Shown: positions 9,589-17,790, counted from the stretch's first letter. The stretch is DNA of 64,000 bases from an uncultured Desulfuromonas sp. (GCF_963666745.1 NZ_OY762961.1:3766992-3830991), one strand, 5' to 3'. The notes: a model not told the origin generated them from the letters alone. Numbers and translations are program-made.

Positions 9589-10133
9589 CCTTGGACAAGC
9601 CGATTCTTTTCGCCTTAAGTGGCTGGTCGGGCAGTGGCAAAACAACGTTAGTCTGCGCCCTGGTTCGTTATTTTGAACATCAGCATGGATTTCGTGTTGC
9701 CGTCATCAAACATGATGGCCATGCTTTTCCGGCGGATGTCAGTGGTTCCGATACTGCTCGCCTGGCGGCTGCCGGTGCGGTTCGTACCGTGTTGTGTGGT
9801 GAAAGTGGCTTAGTGGTCCGTGAGACCGACACACCTCGGCCGAGCGTTGAACACCTGATTGAACGGTTTGGCCAGGATGTTGATATCGTCCTGTTGGAAG
9901 GGTTTAAACAGGCGAATGTGGATAAAATTGAAGTCTTTCGCCCCTCTTTGGGGAAAGAGCCGTTATTTGCTGATCCGCTACGTTATCCGCGGATTGTTGC
10001 CGTTGCTACCGACAGCCCTATGGCGCATTCGGATTCAATGCCGATGTTGCTGGATTTGAATCAGCCTGAACAGATCGGTGAATTCATCCTGTGCCGCAAT
10101 TCTATGGTTATTAAGGTGAGTGCATGCGTTTGA
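9585..10133 (+). CDS. mobB: Molybdopterin-guanine dinucleotide biosynthesis adaptor MobB
   Basis: This is a small GTP-binding protein that assists MobA in attaching GMP to Moco. The Walker A motif is GWSGSGKTTLV at residues 13-23, followed by VAVIKHDGHAF and SDTARLAAAGA, both typical of MobB. There is no ATG near the start. A TTG at 9585 overlaps the moeA stop and lies 4 nt after GGAGG, while a second TTG at 9591 has better spacing, so the start is uncertain by two codons. The 3' end overlaps moaA by 10 bp. At 182 residues it is a normal stand-alone MobB. Confidence 0.92.
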   Translation: MTLDKPILFALSGWSGSGKTTLVCALVRYFEHQHGFRVAVIKHDGHAFPADVSGSDTARLAAAGAVRTVLCGESGLVVRETDTPRPSVEHLIERFGQDVDIVLLEGFKQANVDKIEVFRPSLGKEPLFADPLRYPRIVAVATDSPMAHSDSMPMLLDLNQPEQIGEFILCRNSMVIKVSACV

Positions 10134-11083
10134 TTGATCCTTATCGACGAACGATTAATTACTTGCGTCTGTCCATTACCGACCGCTGTAACATGAGTTG
10201 TTGTTACTGTCGACCTGATGGACGTATGAGCAATCGCACCAAACGCCTCTTGCGTGATGAGGAGATCCTCTTCCTGGCACGGCACGCCATTGCTCTCGGT
10301 GTCGAAAAAATTCGTGTGACCGGTGGTGAACCTCTGGTGCGCCCCGGTGTGATCTCGTTGTTGAGGGATCTGAGTGCTCTTGATGGCCTGAAGCATCTGG
10401 TTTTGACCAGCAACGGATTGCTGCTGTCGCGGTATGCCGACGATTTGTCTCACCTTGGGCTGAAGCGAATTAATGTCAGTATTGATTCATTACGCGCAGA
10501 CCGCTTTCGTGATATTACGCGCGGTGGATCTCTGGTCGATTGGTGTCGGGGGATTGATGCTGCACAAAAAGCCGGTCTGAGGGTCAAGCTCAATGTCGTG
10601 GTTATGGCGGGAATTAATGATGACGAAGTCGTTGATTTTGTTCGTTTTGGCAGCCAGCGAGGCTGGACCGTGCGTTTTATAGAGTATATGCCGCTCTCCG
10701 GTGATCATTATCATGCGCTCGACGAACAGGTGCTGCGCAATCGTCTCGAGCAGGCAGGGATTGTTCTGATCGAAAACCCTGCCGGTGAGCTTGCCGGTCC
10801 GGCACGCGAATATGGGATCGAGGGGAGAGAGGGACGCGTTGGTTTTATTTCCGCCCGCTCCTGTCCGTTTTGCCGTCAGTGTAACCGGTTGCGAATTACC
10901 GCTTATGGCGAAGGGCGGGGGTGTCTCTTCAGTTCTGACGGGATTGATTTAAGACCGGCATTGGAAACATTTGATCGCGAGACTCTCAAAGCCCAACTTC
11001 TGCAGCTAACGGCGAGTAAGCCACAACAGTATGTTTCTTTGGGGCAGGGGGAGGATGTTGTGATGTCGGCTGTTGGCGGATAA
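10124..11083 (+). CDS. moaA: GTP 3',8-cyclase MoaA (radical SAM)
   Basis: MoaA catalyses the first committed step of Moco synthesis, turning GTP into the 3',8-cyclo intermediate. The N-terminal radical-SAM cluster motif is visible in TDRCNMSCCYC (residues about 22-32). KIRVTGGEPLVRPG is the SAM-binding stretch. The second, GTP-binding 4Fe-4S site is in RSCPFCRQCNRLRIT plus a later GRGCLFS. The 319 residues match the family. It overlaps mobB, and mobA follows 9 bp downstream. moaC, moaD and moaE are not in the window, so the pathway must be completed elsewhere. Confidence 0.95.
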   Translation: MRLIDPYRRTINYLRLSITDRCNMSCCYCRPDGRMSNRTKRLLRDEEILFLARHAIALGVEKIRVTGGEPLVRPGVISLLRDLSALDGLKHLVLTSNGLLLSRYADDLSHLGLKRINVSIDSLRADRFRDITRGGSLVDWCRGIDAAQKAGLRVKLNVVVMAGINDDEVVDFVRFGSQRGWTVRFIEYMPLSGDHYHALDEQVLRNRLEQAGIVLIENPAGELAGPAREYGIEGREGRVGFISARSCPFCRQCNRLRITAYGEGRGCLFSSDGIDLRPALETFDRETLKAQLLQLTASKPQQYVSLGQGEDVVMSAVGG

Positions 11084-11092
11084 GAGGGTGTG

Positions 11093-11695
11093 ATGACCAG
11101 ACAGGATGTGACCGCTGTTATTCTCGCCGGGGGGAAAAGCCGACGGATGGGGCGGGAAAAGTTATTTCTCGATATTGGTGGCCAGCCCCTGTTTGAACGT
11201 GTGCTTAAGCCGTTGCAGATGCTGTTTGATGAGATACTGGTGATCGCTAACAATCCACAACCCTTTGAGCACTATACGTTGCCGGTGTTCAGCGACATCT
11301 ATCCGGGAAGCGCTTTGGGAGGACTCTATACCGGACTGGCAAAGGCCTCTACGTCCTGGACTTTTATCTGCGCTGCGGATATGCCGTTTGTCAATGTCAG
11401 TCTGATCCGTTATCTGTTAACACAAACAGAGAATTGCGATATTGTGGTGCCGGTGAGTGATCAGGGCATGGAGCCACTCTGTGCCTGCTACTCCAAACGC
11501 TGCCTGCCGGTCATGGAACAGGCACTGCAAAAGGGGCAGTATAAAATTATCGACGCCTGGGAGAATTTGCGTATCTGCGAAATCGCTGTGGCGCAGCTGC
11601 AGCATCTTCCTGCGATTGAAACGGCTTTTGTCAATCTCAATCGGGAAGAGGATGTGCATTACAGTAACCAACTGCTTACCCGTCAACGGGGATAA
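11093..11695 (+). CDS. mobA: Molybdenum cofactor guanylyltransferase MobA
   Basis: MobA transfers GMP from GTP to Moco, giving the guanine dinucleotide form used by DMSO-reductase-family enzymes. The nucleotide-binding signature [15 protein letters not shown] is at residues 10-24, and CAADMPFVN near residue 97 carries the metal-binding Asp. The ATG at 11093 is preferred over the adjoining GTG at 11090. At 200 residues the size is normal. It is the last cofactor gene before tatA, tatB and tatC, which makes sense because many bis-MGD enzymes are exported folded by Tat. Confidence 0.93.
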   Translation: MTRQDVTAVILAGGKSRRMGREKLFLDIGGQPLFERVLKPLQMLFDEILVIANNPQPFEHYTLPVFSDIYPGSALGGLYTGLAKASTSWTFICAADMPFVNVSLIRYLLTQTENCDIVVPVSDQGMEPLCACYSKRCLPVMEQALQKGQYKIIDAWENLRICEIAVAQLQHLPAIETAFVNLNREEDVHYSNQLLTRQRG

Positions 11696-11711
11696 AAGAA
11701 AGGATTTCATC

Positions 11712-11888
11712 ATGTTTGGATTGGGAACGACGGAGCTGCTGGTCATTCTCGGCATTATTGTTGTCCTGTTTGGTGCCAAGCGTCTGCCGCAGCTGGGTGC
11801 CGGACTCGGTAAAGGGATCAAGAACTTCAAGCAGGGGCTTAAGGAAGACGAAACCGAAAGCCTTGAGAACAAGACGGATCAGAAATGA
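11712..11888 (+). CDS. tatA: Sec-independent translocase protein TatA/TatE
   Basis: This 58-residue protein has one N-terminal membrane helix ([14 protein letters not shown]), the FG hinge at residues 14-20 and an amphipathic helix ([20 protein letters not shown]) with a short acidic tail, the standard TatA plan. The ATG at 11712 follows AAAGAAAGGA. TatA oligomers form the pore through which folded, twin-arginine-tagged proteins cross the inner membrane. A second TatA/B-like gene and tatC follow at once, so the three form a complete Tat unit downstream of Moco synthesis. Confidence 0.95.
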   Translation: MFGLGTTELLVILGIIVVLFGAKRLPQLGAGLGKGIKNFKQGLKEDETESLENKTDQK

Positions 11889-11916
11889 AAGACCTGAACG
11901 TGTCTAAGGAGTTGCC

Positions 11917-12195
11917 ATGTTTGGTATAGGAATGCCGGAATTACTGGTCATTCTGGTGATTGCACTGATCTTCATTGGTCCTGGGAAATTGCCGGAGGTC
12001 GCTCGTTCTCTGGGGCGCGGCATGCGTGAATTCCGCCGTGCTTCTCATGACATCAAACAGACCTTTGATGTTGAAGCTGAAGTGATTACCTCGCCGACAC
12101 CGGAAAAAGTGACAGCCACCCCGCATGAAGTCGTCACGGCGCAATCCGACGACGTCAAGGTTGCGGATAAACAGGATGAGTCCAGCCGTGGCTGA
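11917..12195 (+). CDS. tatB: Sec-independent translocase protein TatB-like
   Basis: The 92-residue protein begins [20 protein letters not shown], a Tat A/B-type membrane helix, followed by [20 protein letters not shown]. The glutamate in the membrane segment, the PEVARSLG sequence and the longer charged tail favour TatB over TatA. In some deltaproteobacteria such a protein serves both roles, so the A/B label is tentative. The start has a near-consensus AAGGAG 7 nt upstream. Its final 20 bp overlap tatC. Confidence 0.85.
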   Translation: MFGIGMPELLVILVIALIFIGPGKLPEVARSLGRGMREFRRASHDIKQTFDVEAEVITSPTPEKVTATPHEVVTAQSDDVKVADKQDESSRG

Positions 12196-12943
12196 TCAGG
12201 AACAATCTCTGGTCAGCCATTTGGAAGAACTGCGTCGTCGTCTGATTGTCGCCGTTCTTGCCTGGTTGATTGGTTTTGGCGCATGTTACCATAAAGCCGA
12301 ATGGTTGTTTGAGCAGATTGCCCAGCCGGTTCAGCAGGCGCTGCCCGAAGGCAGTTCTTTGGTATTTATCCACGCCACCGAGCCTTTTTTCGCTTACCTG
12401 AAAGTCGCTGCTCTGGCCGGTTTTGTCCTCGCATTGCCGATTATTCTCTGGCAGCTGTGGATGTTTGTTGCTCCAGGGCTCTATTCTCACGAACGTCGCA
12501 TGGCGATCCCTTTTGTTTTTCTGAGTTGTCTGTGCTTTGGTACCGGCACCTATTTTGGATTTGTCTATGTGTTTCCTGTTATCTTCACCTTTCTGATCAA
12601 CTTCGGTTTGGCTGCCGGAGATGTCAATGCCATGTTGTCCATGGGCGCTTATTTAAGTATGGCGATTCACTTGTTAATGGCGTTCGGAGTTGTTTTTGAG
12701 TTGCCTATTGTATTGATGTTTCTGGCGCGAATCGGTCTGGTAGACTATCGTTGGCTTGCTAAACAACGCCGCTATGCCTTGTTGCTGGGATTTATCGTCG
12801 GTGCCATTCTGACGCCACCGGATCTGTTTTCCCAAGTCTCCATCGCCCTACCGTTTATTCTGCTTTATGAAGTGGGCATCTGGGGCGCACGATTGGTTGG
12901 TCAGCCTCGGGAGGAACATGTGGAAGAGGGTATTGGCAGCTGA
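12176..12943 (+). CDS. tatC: Sec-independent translocase protein TatC
   Basis: TatC is the multi-spanning receptor for twin-arginine signal peptides. The protein has the N-terminal [12 protein letters not shown] motif that contacts the signal peptide and about six hydrophobic segments. [13 protein letters not shown] and [14 protein letters not shown] are further family signatures. I chose the ATG at 12176 inside the end of tatB. It gives 255 residues, a normal length; the open frame extends upstream but only with tatB-derived nonsense. The overlap suggests coupled translation. Confidence 0.95.
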   Translation: MSPAVADQEQSLVSHLEELRRRLIVAVLAWLIGFGACYHKAEWLFEQIAQPVQQALPEGSSLVFIHATEPFFAYLKVAALAGFVLALPIILWQLWMFVAPGLYSHERRMAIPFVFLSCLCFGTGTYFGFVYVFPVIFTFLINFGLAAGDVNAMLSMGAYLSMAIHLLMAFGVVFELPIVLMFLARIGLVDYRWLAKQRRYALLLGFIVGAILTPPDLFSQVSIALPFILLYEVGIWGARLVGQPREEHVEEGIGS

Positions 12944-13072
12944 GCTGCTGCCTCGTCTCCTTCAGCGTGTCGTGGTGTCATCTCAACGAATCCCCTTGCA
13001 AAAAATGACCTGTGGGCTCATAACCGAGACGTTGACCGCAATGTCGGTCTGTCTCGCGTTAAGGGGGTGCCC

Positions 13073-13429
13073 GTGAACCGTTTTTTGCTGACAACATTGT
13101 TGCTGTGCTGCAGTAATGTCTTTATGACTTTCGCTTGGTATGGCCATCTGCGCAATCTGTCTAACAAGCCCTGGATCATTGCCGCCTTATTCAGCTGGGG
13201 GATTGCTTTGTTCGAATATCTGTTGCAGGTTCCGGCAAATCGTATTGGCCATGCGGTCATGCCGGTCGGGCAGCTGAAAATTCTTCAGGAAGTGATCACT
13301 CTCATGGTCTTTGTGCCGTTTTCTGTTCTCTATCTTCGCGAGGAAATGACATTGGATTACCTGTGGGCGGGATTGTGTCTGCTGGGAGCGGTATTCTTCC
13401 TCTTTCGTGGGCGGTTGCTCGGTGCCTGA
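13073..13429 (+). CDS. DMT-superfamily small membrane protein (DUF486)
   Basis: The protein of about 118 residues has four predicted membrane helices (FLLTTLLLCCSNVFMTFAW; IIAALFSWGIALFEYLLQVP; LKILQEVITLMVFVPFSVLY; YLWAGLCLLGAVFFLFRG). PANRIGHAVMPVGQLKILQE is the DUF486 signature. The GTG at 13073 has AAGGGGG 5 nt upstream; a GTG two codons earlier is possible. No transport substrate is known for the family. It lies 129 bp after tatC and ends just before a strong hairpin, so it could be the last gene of the long plus-strand operon or an independent one. Confidence 0.85.
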   Translation: MNRFLLTTLLLCCSNVFMTFAWYGHLRNLSNKPWIIAALFSWGIALFEYLLQVPANRIGHAVMPVGQLKILQEVITLMVFVPFSVLYLREEMTLDYLWAGLCLLGAVFFLFRGRLLGA

Positions 13430-13449
13430 CAAGCCCGAAGGATAAACGC

Positions 13450-13648
13450 AACAAAGCCGGTTCGGGGAGGCGTCCGAACCGGCTTTGTTTATGTGTGTAT
13501 CAACTAGGAAGAAAGGAGAACCAAAACCTGCCTGCCACAACAAGTCTTGATGGTTGTAACTCTACCAATGGATGTCAGCACAAAACACCGCCAGACGCGT
13601 AAAACTTTGATGGATGAGGCACGAAAATGATCTGTGCAGATGCACAGA
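13450..13648 (-). ncRNA. Structured repeat copy A: candidate minus-strand small RNA with terminator
   Basis: This is the first of two homologous elements flanking msrA; the other is at 14453-14652. Read on the minus strand, it holds a CTGTGC/GCACAG hairpin, a conserved ACGCGTCT block, a small ACAAC/GTTGT hairpin, the pyrimidine-rich TCTCCTTTCTTCCT segment (13511-13524) and a GC-rich inverted repeat at 13451-13488 that could stop transcription. The stretch complementary to Shine-Dalgarno sequences is nearly identical in both copies. No open frame is conserved. A plain duplicated terminator for the upstream plus-strand genes is the alternative. No convincing promoter was found. Confidence 0.5.
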
Positions 13649-13839
13649 TGTCTTTTTGTTTCCTTTATATCTTCTTGTTTTTATTCCTGTTATTGCAGTA
13701 GAGATGCTTTCTCTCGGCCTCCTGTGATTCGTTTGAGCCCACTTGTATAAAATTCTTGGTCAATTAATCTTAGAAAAAGCGACCAATGTGGAGGTCTGTT
13801 TGTCTCAATCTGCTGGGCGTTATCAAACGTGAGGGTATT

Positions 13840-14424
13840 ATGATTCGAAATATCTTTGTTTTTCTGCTTCTGCTCCTGACGCCACTTGAGGCCTTGGCCG
13901 ACAAAGCCATTTTTGCCGGTGGGTGTTTCTGGTGTATGGAGTCTGACTTTGAAAAAGTCTCCGGGGTGTCGGCAGTGGTCAGCGGTTTTACCGGTGGTCA
14001 TGTCATAAATCCTACCTACAATGGCAATCACGAGGGGCATTATGAGGCGGTGGAGGTTGACTATGATCCTGCCATCGTCAGTTATCAGCAGTTACTGGAT
14101 TATTATTGGCTTCATATTGATCCCTTTGATGGTCGCGGGCAGTTTTGTGACAAGGGCGCCAGTTATCTCAGTGCCATTTTTGTGGCAAACGACAGTGAAC
14201 GGGCGCTGGCTGAAGCGTCCCGGCAGCGAGTTGCACAACTGTTCCCAGAGCAGGAGATCGTTACGCCGGTTCTTGATGCCGGCGTTTTCTATCCCATTCG
14301 GGGAGAGGAAAGCTATCATCAGGATTACTATAAAAAATATCCCGTTAAATACAAATTCTATCGTTGGAATTGTGGGCGTGACCAACGGCTGAAAAAGATT
14401 TGGGGGGACAAAAAAAGCCTGTAA
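13840..14424 (+). CDS. msrA: Peptide methionine (S)-S-oxide reductase MsrA, exported form
   Basis: MsrA repairs oxidised methionine. The catalytic motif GGCFWCMESDFEKVSGV is near residues 27-43, and EGHYEAVEVDYDP and YHQDYYKKYP are family signatures. I start at the ATG at 13840, which yields MIRNIFVFLLLLLTPLEALA, a Sec signal peptide, so the enzyme should act in the periplasm, unlike the usual cytoplasmic form. At 194 residues it is complete. It stands alone between two copies of a structured repeat, with no reductant partner gene next to it. Confidence 0.93.
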   Translation: MIRNIFVFLLLLLTPLEALADKAIFAGGCFWCMESDFEKVSGVSAVVSGFTGGHVINPTYNGNHEGHYEAVEVDYDPAIVSYQQLLDYYWLHIDPFDGRGQFCDKGASYLSAIFVANDSERALAEASRQRVAQLFPEQEIVTPVLDAGVFYPIRGEESYHQDYYKKYPVKYKFYRWNCGRDQRLKKIWGDKKSL

Positions 14425-14452
14425 AAAGTTCTCTATACTTCTAGATGAAAAA

Positions 14453-14652
14453 CAACAAAGCCGGTTCGGGGAGGCATCCGAACCGGCTTTGTCATGTGTG
14501 TATCAACTAGGAAGAAAGGAGAACCAAAACTTGCCTGCCACAACAAGTTCTGATGGTTGTTACTCTAGCAACGACTTGAAGTGAAGAACACCGCAAGACG
14601 CGTAAACTTTCGCATTATGAGGCACAAAAAAGAACTGTGCGGTTGCGCAGAA
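14453..14652 (-). ncRNA. Structured repeat copy B: candidate minus-strand small RNA with terminator
   Basis: This is the second copy of the element at 13450-13648. The first 110 bp as written on the plus strand (hairpin, linker, TCTCCTTTCTTCCT on the minus strand, small stem) are almost identical to copy A, while the remainder has diverged and keeps only the ACGCGTCT and GTGCCTCAT blocks and the terminal hairpin. That hairpin is CTGTGC/GCACAG in copy A and CTGTGC/GCGCAG here, so pairing is kept with sequence change. On the minus strand the large inverted repeat (14454-14492) is followed by GTTGTTTTT, a fair intrinsic-terminator tail. Confidence 0.5.
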
Positions 14653-14680
14653 AGCTGCCGTGTATCGTTTCTCTTCGGAA

Positions 14681-15598
14681 CTACAGCATTTCCGGTGTGA
14701 AGGCGACCACCTCATCAATCGTGGTTTTATTTGTCAAAAGCATGATCAGGCGATCGATGCCGAGAGCAATACCTGCAGCTGGCGGCAGGTGCGCCAATTC
14801 CTCGAGAAAAGGTTCCGGCAGCGGCGCGTGTGTTTTGCCCATCTGCTCGCGCAGGGCGAGTTCAGCCATGAAACGTTGCCGCTGTTCAAGCGGATCATTG
14901 AGTTCGCTGAACGCATTGGCCAACTCCATGCCGGCGATATACAGTTCAAAGCGTTCCGCATGAGAGGGGTCATCCGGGCAGAGCCGGGCAAGAGCGGCCA
15001 TTTCTGCAGGATAATGGGTGATAAAGGTTGGACGCTGGCAGCCGAGATTTGGTTCGACGTGTTGGCTGTAGATTTCGTCAAAGCTGTTCTGCGCAAGCGA
15101 GTCCTGGAGGGAAACGTGAGCATAACGTTCAAACGCATCGTTCAGGGATAAGCGCTCAAAGGGCTGGGTGACTGTAATTGAGAGCTCTTGATAGCGCAGG
15201 ATGCCCTTAGGGCAGAGAACGCGGAGCAGGTGCTCACAATCTGTCATGAGTGTTAAGTAGTTCGCATTGGAGCGGTACCATTCGAGCATGGTAAATTCAC
15301 TGAGGTGACGCTGCCCCCGTTCTTCAGCACGCCAGCAGTGACAGAGCTGAAAAATATTGTCGTATCCAGCGGCAAGCAGGCGCTTCATGCATAATTCGGG
15401 CGATGTTTGCATGACGTGACCGGAACAAAAAACCGGATCGATATGTGCTTCAGGCGCATTGCAGGGGATGCGGTACGGGGTGTCCACTTCAAGAAACTGC
15501 TGTTCGACGAAAAACGCCCGGATGCTTTGTATCATCCGGGCGCGTTGCTCCAAGAGCTGTTTCTTTTTAAGCAGACCCCAGTTCGGGTCAGCCATCAT
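14681..15598 (-). CDS. epmA: EF-P--(R)-beta-lysine ligase EpmA (GenX/PoxA)
   Basis: The protein is a truncated class II lysyl-tRNA-synthetase-like enzyme of 305 residues without an anticodon-binding domain. Motif 2 is seen in CHCWRAEERGQRHLSEFTML, and motif 3 in PPAAGIALGIDRLIMLL at the end. It attaches a lysine-type residue to a conserved lysine of elongation factor P. The target gene efp lies immediately upstream, and the efp stop codon sits inside this gene's ribosome site (AAGGAATAA), so the two are an operon. The epmB aminomutase that makes beta-lysine is not in the window. Confidence 0.92.
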   Translation of the reverse strand: MMADPNWGLLKKKQLLEQRARMIQSIRAFFVEQQFLEVDTPYRIPCNAPEAHIDPVFCSGHVMQTSPELCMKRLLAAGYDNIFQLCHCWRAEERGQRHLSEFTMLEWYRSNANYLTLMTDCEHLLRVLCPKGILRYQELSITVTQPFERLSLNDAFERYAHVSLQDSLAQNSFDEIYSQHVEPNLGCQRPTFITHYPAEMAALARLCPDDPSHAERFELYIAGMELANAFSELNDPLEQRQRFMAELALREQMGKTHAPLPEPFLEELAHLPPAAGIALGIDRLIMLLTNKTTIDEVVAFTPEML

Positions 15599-15599
15599 T

Positions 15600-16163
15600 T
15601 TATTCCTTGACGCGGGTCACGTATTCGCCGGTGCGTGTATCAATCTGAATCAAGATACCTTCCTCAACGAAGGATGGAACCTGTAGGTTGTAGCCGGTTT
15701 CAACCGTTGCCGGTTTATTGTTGCCAGCTGCGGTATCCCCCTTCACCCATGGCTCTGCCATGGTGACACGCAGGTTGACAAAGTTCGGCAATGTGATGCC
15801 GATGCCCATTTCACCAAACATGAGAATTTTAACTTCCATGTTATCAACCAGGAAGTAGCGATCATCGCCAAGAGTTTCGTCACTCAGAGAAATTTGCTCA
15901 AACGATTTGGTGTCCATGAAAACGTAGCCTGTTTCATCCTGATACAGGTATTGCATGTCGCGCTCTTCAAGAGGAGCAGGCTCAAAGCTTTCTCCACTGC
16001 GGTAGGTGCGATCAAACAGGGAACCAGTGATCATATTACGCAGCTTGCATTTATAAAGGGCCTGACCCTTTCCGGGCTTGGTGAAGTCAAATGCCGCAAT
16101 GACATGAGGTTCACCGTCGATCATCAGTTTAAGACCTTTTTTCAGGTCGGAACAGGTATACAT
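15600..16163 (-). CDS. efp: Translation elongation factor P
   Basis: EF-P rescues ribosomes stalled at polyproline stretches. The 187-residue protein has the three-barrel EF-P plan. FTKPGKGQALYKCKLRNM carries the loop lysine (about residue 34) that EpmA modifies, and GITLPNFVNLRVTMAEPWVK is typical of the middle domain. The C-terminal signature is VPSFVEEGILIQIDTRTGEY. The ATG at 16163 follows AAGGAG with spacer TTCAACCACC. It is first in a two-gene operon with epmA. Confidence 0.97.
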   Translation of the reverse strand: MYTCSDLKKGLKLMIDGEPHVIAAFDFTKPGKGQALYKCKLRNMITGSLFDRTYRSGESFEPAPLEERDMQYLYQDETGYVFMDTKSFEQISLSDETLGDDRYFLVDNMEVKILMFGEMGIGITLPNFVNLRVTMAEPWVKGDTAAGNNKPATVETGYNLQVPSFVEEGILIQIDTRTGEYVTRVKE

Positions 16164-16906
16164 GGTGGTTGAACTCCTTGAGTTGATTTATCTCTGCGAA
16201 AGAGGGAGACATTTAAGCATACCGACCACAAATTGTCATGAAAAAACGATCTATTATCCCGTTTGCTGACAATGCTTCAACATGGACATTGTCTTCCATT
16301 CCTCAAAAACGAGTTTTTGCATCCTTTGAGAAAATATGGCGTTTAACAGCACCTTGTTTTGCACGCTCTCATTCTTGTGCTGAGGAGATTGTTTCTTTCA
16401 TCGCTAAAGCAAAAAGCCACCCGCAGGGGTGGCTTTTTAAAATCTGGCGTTATGTGGTTTGGTATGGGTATGGGTATTTTTCGATAACGCCTGACGATGC
16501 CGATTGCTTTGGTAGAGCAATTCACGTTGTCCCGACGCGGTTGGTGTGGGGTGCGGCGGGAGTGTGGGTAACGTGGAGGTACCGTCTTAATAATGATATT
16601 AAAATGCAGGGGATATGCCAAGAATTTCTTTTTTTAAGAAAAAAGAAACAAGGTTCTGTTTTTAAAGGGGATTTTCTTCGAGAGGTCTTTGGGTCGCCGT
16701 TGTGTTAATTCGGCGGGATTTGCAACTGTGCAAAATTGCTGGCACAAAATGTTCCCTTATGGCGCGAGCTTTGGAAAAGCACTGTTACATTCGATGGTTG
16801 AAGCGATTATGCCCGTTTTGCATTTTTGCAAAACGGGCATAACATAATTCAGCATAATTGCAAGAATGATAACGCCGTTATGCTTCTTGCGTGTCTGTAT
16901 CGACGT
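16164..16906. other. Gene-poor stretch with two strong inverted repeats
   Basis: About 740 bp upstream of efp have no convincing gene. A 10-bp GC-rich hairpin flanked by A5 and T5 (16411-16438, AAAAAGCCACCC ... GGGGTGGCTTTTT) would stop transcription in either direction, though no gene ends next to it. A second, perfect 16-bp inverted repeat lies at 16807-16842 (left TTATGCCCGTTTTGCA, loop of four T), 65 bp after the transporter stop on the minus strand; it lacks a U-run and so is only a candidate terminator. A 156-codon frame on the plus strand at 16238-16708 crosses the first terminator and has no recognisable protein character. Confidence 0.55.
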
Positions 16907-17731
16907 TTATTTCTTGACGACGATAGCACCCAGAGGGGCAACTTCGCGGCCAAAGACTTCATTCATGACTTGAGCCAGCCCGGTGTAGAAAGCAGACATA
17001 CCACAGAAGATACCTTCGTAGCCAGCGATGACTTTAAGGGCATGGTTGCCGGTGAAATCTGCAGCGGCCAGCAGGGCAAACAGCAAAACAAGAGAACCGA
17101 AAACAACTTGCAACGCACGGCTAAGGCGGAAGGTGCCAAGGAACAGGAATGCGCTAAACAGGCCCCACATGCTCAGGTAGCAGCCCATCGCAAAGGGAGA
17201 GGATGCTTCAACAACGCCGGTTTTCGGCAGCAGAATCAGGGCAACCAGGGTCAGCCAGAACAGACCGTAAGAGGTGAATGCAGTCGCACCGAAGGTGTTG
17301 TTCTTTTTCCATTCCATAATGCCAACCAGGATCTGTCCAAGACCGCCGTAGAAAATGCCCATGCCAAGAATCATGGCATCAAGGGGAAAGAATCCCGCGT
17401 TGTGCAGGTTCAGAAGGACAGTGGTCATGCCGAAGCCGAGCAGGCCCAGCGGTGCAGGGTTAGCAGTGGTGTCTTGCAGTGACAGATTTTGTGTTTCGTT
17501 TGCCATGATCTTCTCCTTGTTCATTCCATTGGTATGAGATTGAAAGGCCGCCTCATTGGACAGCATTCCGGGAAATCTCTCGCTTAATTCGCCATATTTG
17601 ATGCACTGATCGTATTTATCCGTGCAGTACGAGATGATGGTCTTGATGTCGTGATTCGACATATATTCACAGCCCACATCGCAGATGTCTTCGTCTTTTC
17701 TGAAAAATGGGCAGACGGTTTTGTCGCGCAT
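16907..17731 (-). CDS. Acetate-uptake-type transporter (GPR1/FUN34/YaaH, SatP-like) with Cys-rich N-terminal extension
   Basis: Residues about 90-274 are a six-helix membrane protein with NPAPLGLLGFGMTTVLLNLH, the NPAPLGL signature of the acetate/succinate permease family. An internal ATG at 17506 with AAGGAGA would give the usual 199-residue transporter. The frame stays open upstream to 17731 and encodes a compact segment with five cysteines (spacing C-x9-C-x3-C-x14-C-x6-C; CPFFRKDEDICDVGCEY). The sigma-54 promoter at 17776-17790 would start the RNA near 17764, upstream of the longer start, so the extension is transcribed. Either one 274-residue fusion or two starts is possible. Acetate as substrate is family inference. 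Confidence 0.85.
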   Translation of the reverse strand: MRDKTVCPFFRKDEDICDVGCEYMSNHDIKTIISYCTDKYDQCIKYGELSERFPGMLSNEAAFQSHTNGMNKEKIMANETQNLSLQDTTANPAPLGLLGFGMTTVLLNLHNAGFFPLDAMILGMGIFYGGLGQILVGIMEWKKNNTFGATAFTSYGLFWLTLVALILLPKTGVVEASSPFAMGCYLSMWGLFSAFLFLGTFRLSRALQVVFGSLVLLFALLAAADFTGNHALKVIAGYEGIFCGMSAFYTGLAQVMNEVFGREVAPLGAIVVKK

Positions 17732-17775
17732 AACCCGAGTCCGTTCAACAAGTCAGTGTTATGTATACTGATCTA

Positions 17776-17790
17776 GCAAGGGCCATGCCT
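17776..17790 (-). promoter_or_regulatory. Sigma-54 (-24/-12) promoter before the transporter
   Basis: On the minus strand AGGCAT-N5-TTGCT puts GG and GC exactly 10 nt apart, as sigma-54 requires, with the predicted start near 17764 and the first start codon at 17731. Upstream (17791-17850) the DNA is very AT-rich, suitable for bending, and the NtrC-type regulator gene ends at 17897. That regulator is the obvious activator. Confidence 0.75.

Noticed and set aside
12867-13076. 69-codon frame between tatC and the DUF486 gene
   Set aside because: It begins inside tatC in another frame and has no ribosome site or family signature.
13450-14652. 6S RNA identity for the repeat elements
   Set aside because: No long rod-like hairpin with a central bubble can be drawn; two near copies in tandem would also be odd for 6S.
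16490-16560. tRNA-like fragment (TGGTAGAGCA resembles a D-arm)
   Set aside because: No acceptor stem, anticodon arm or TTCGA-type T-loop could be placed around it.
16238-16708. 156-codon plus-strand frame
   Set aside because: It runs through a strong terminator hairpin, lacks a ribosome site and has no protein-family character.
16826-17482. 218-codon plus-strand frame opposite the transporter
   Set aside because: Antisense shadow of a membrane-protein gene; no hydrophobic or domain pattern of its own.
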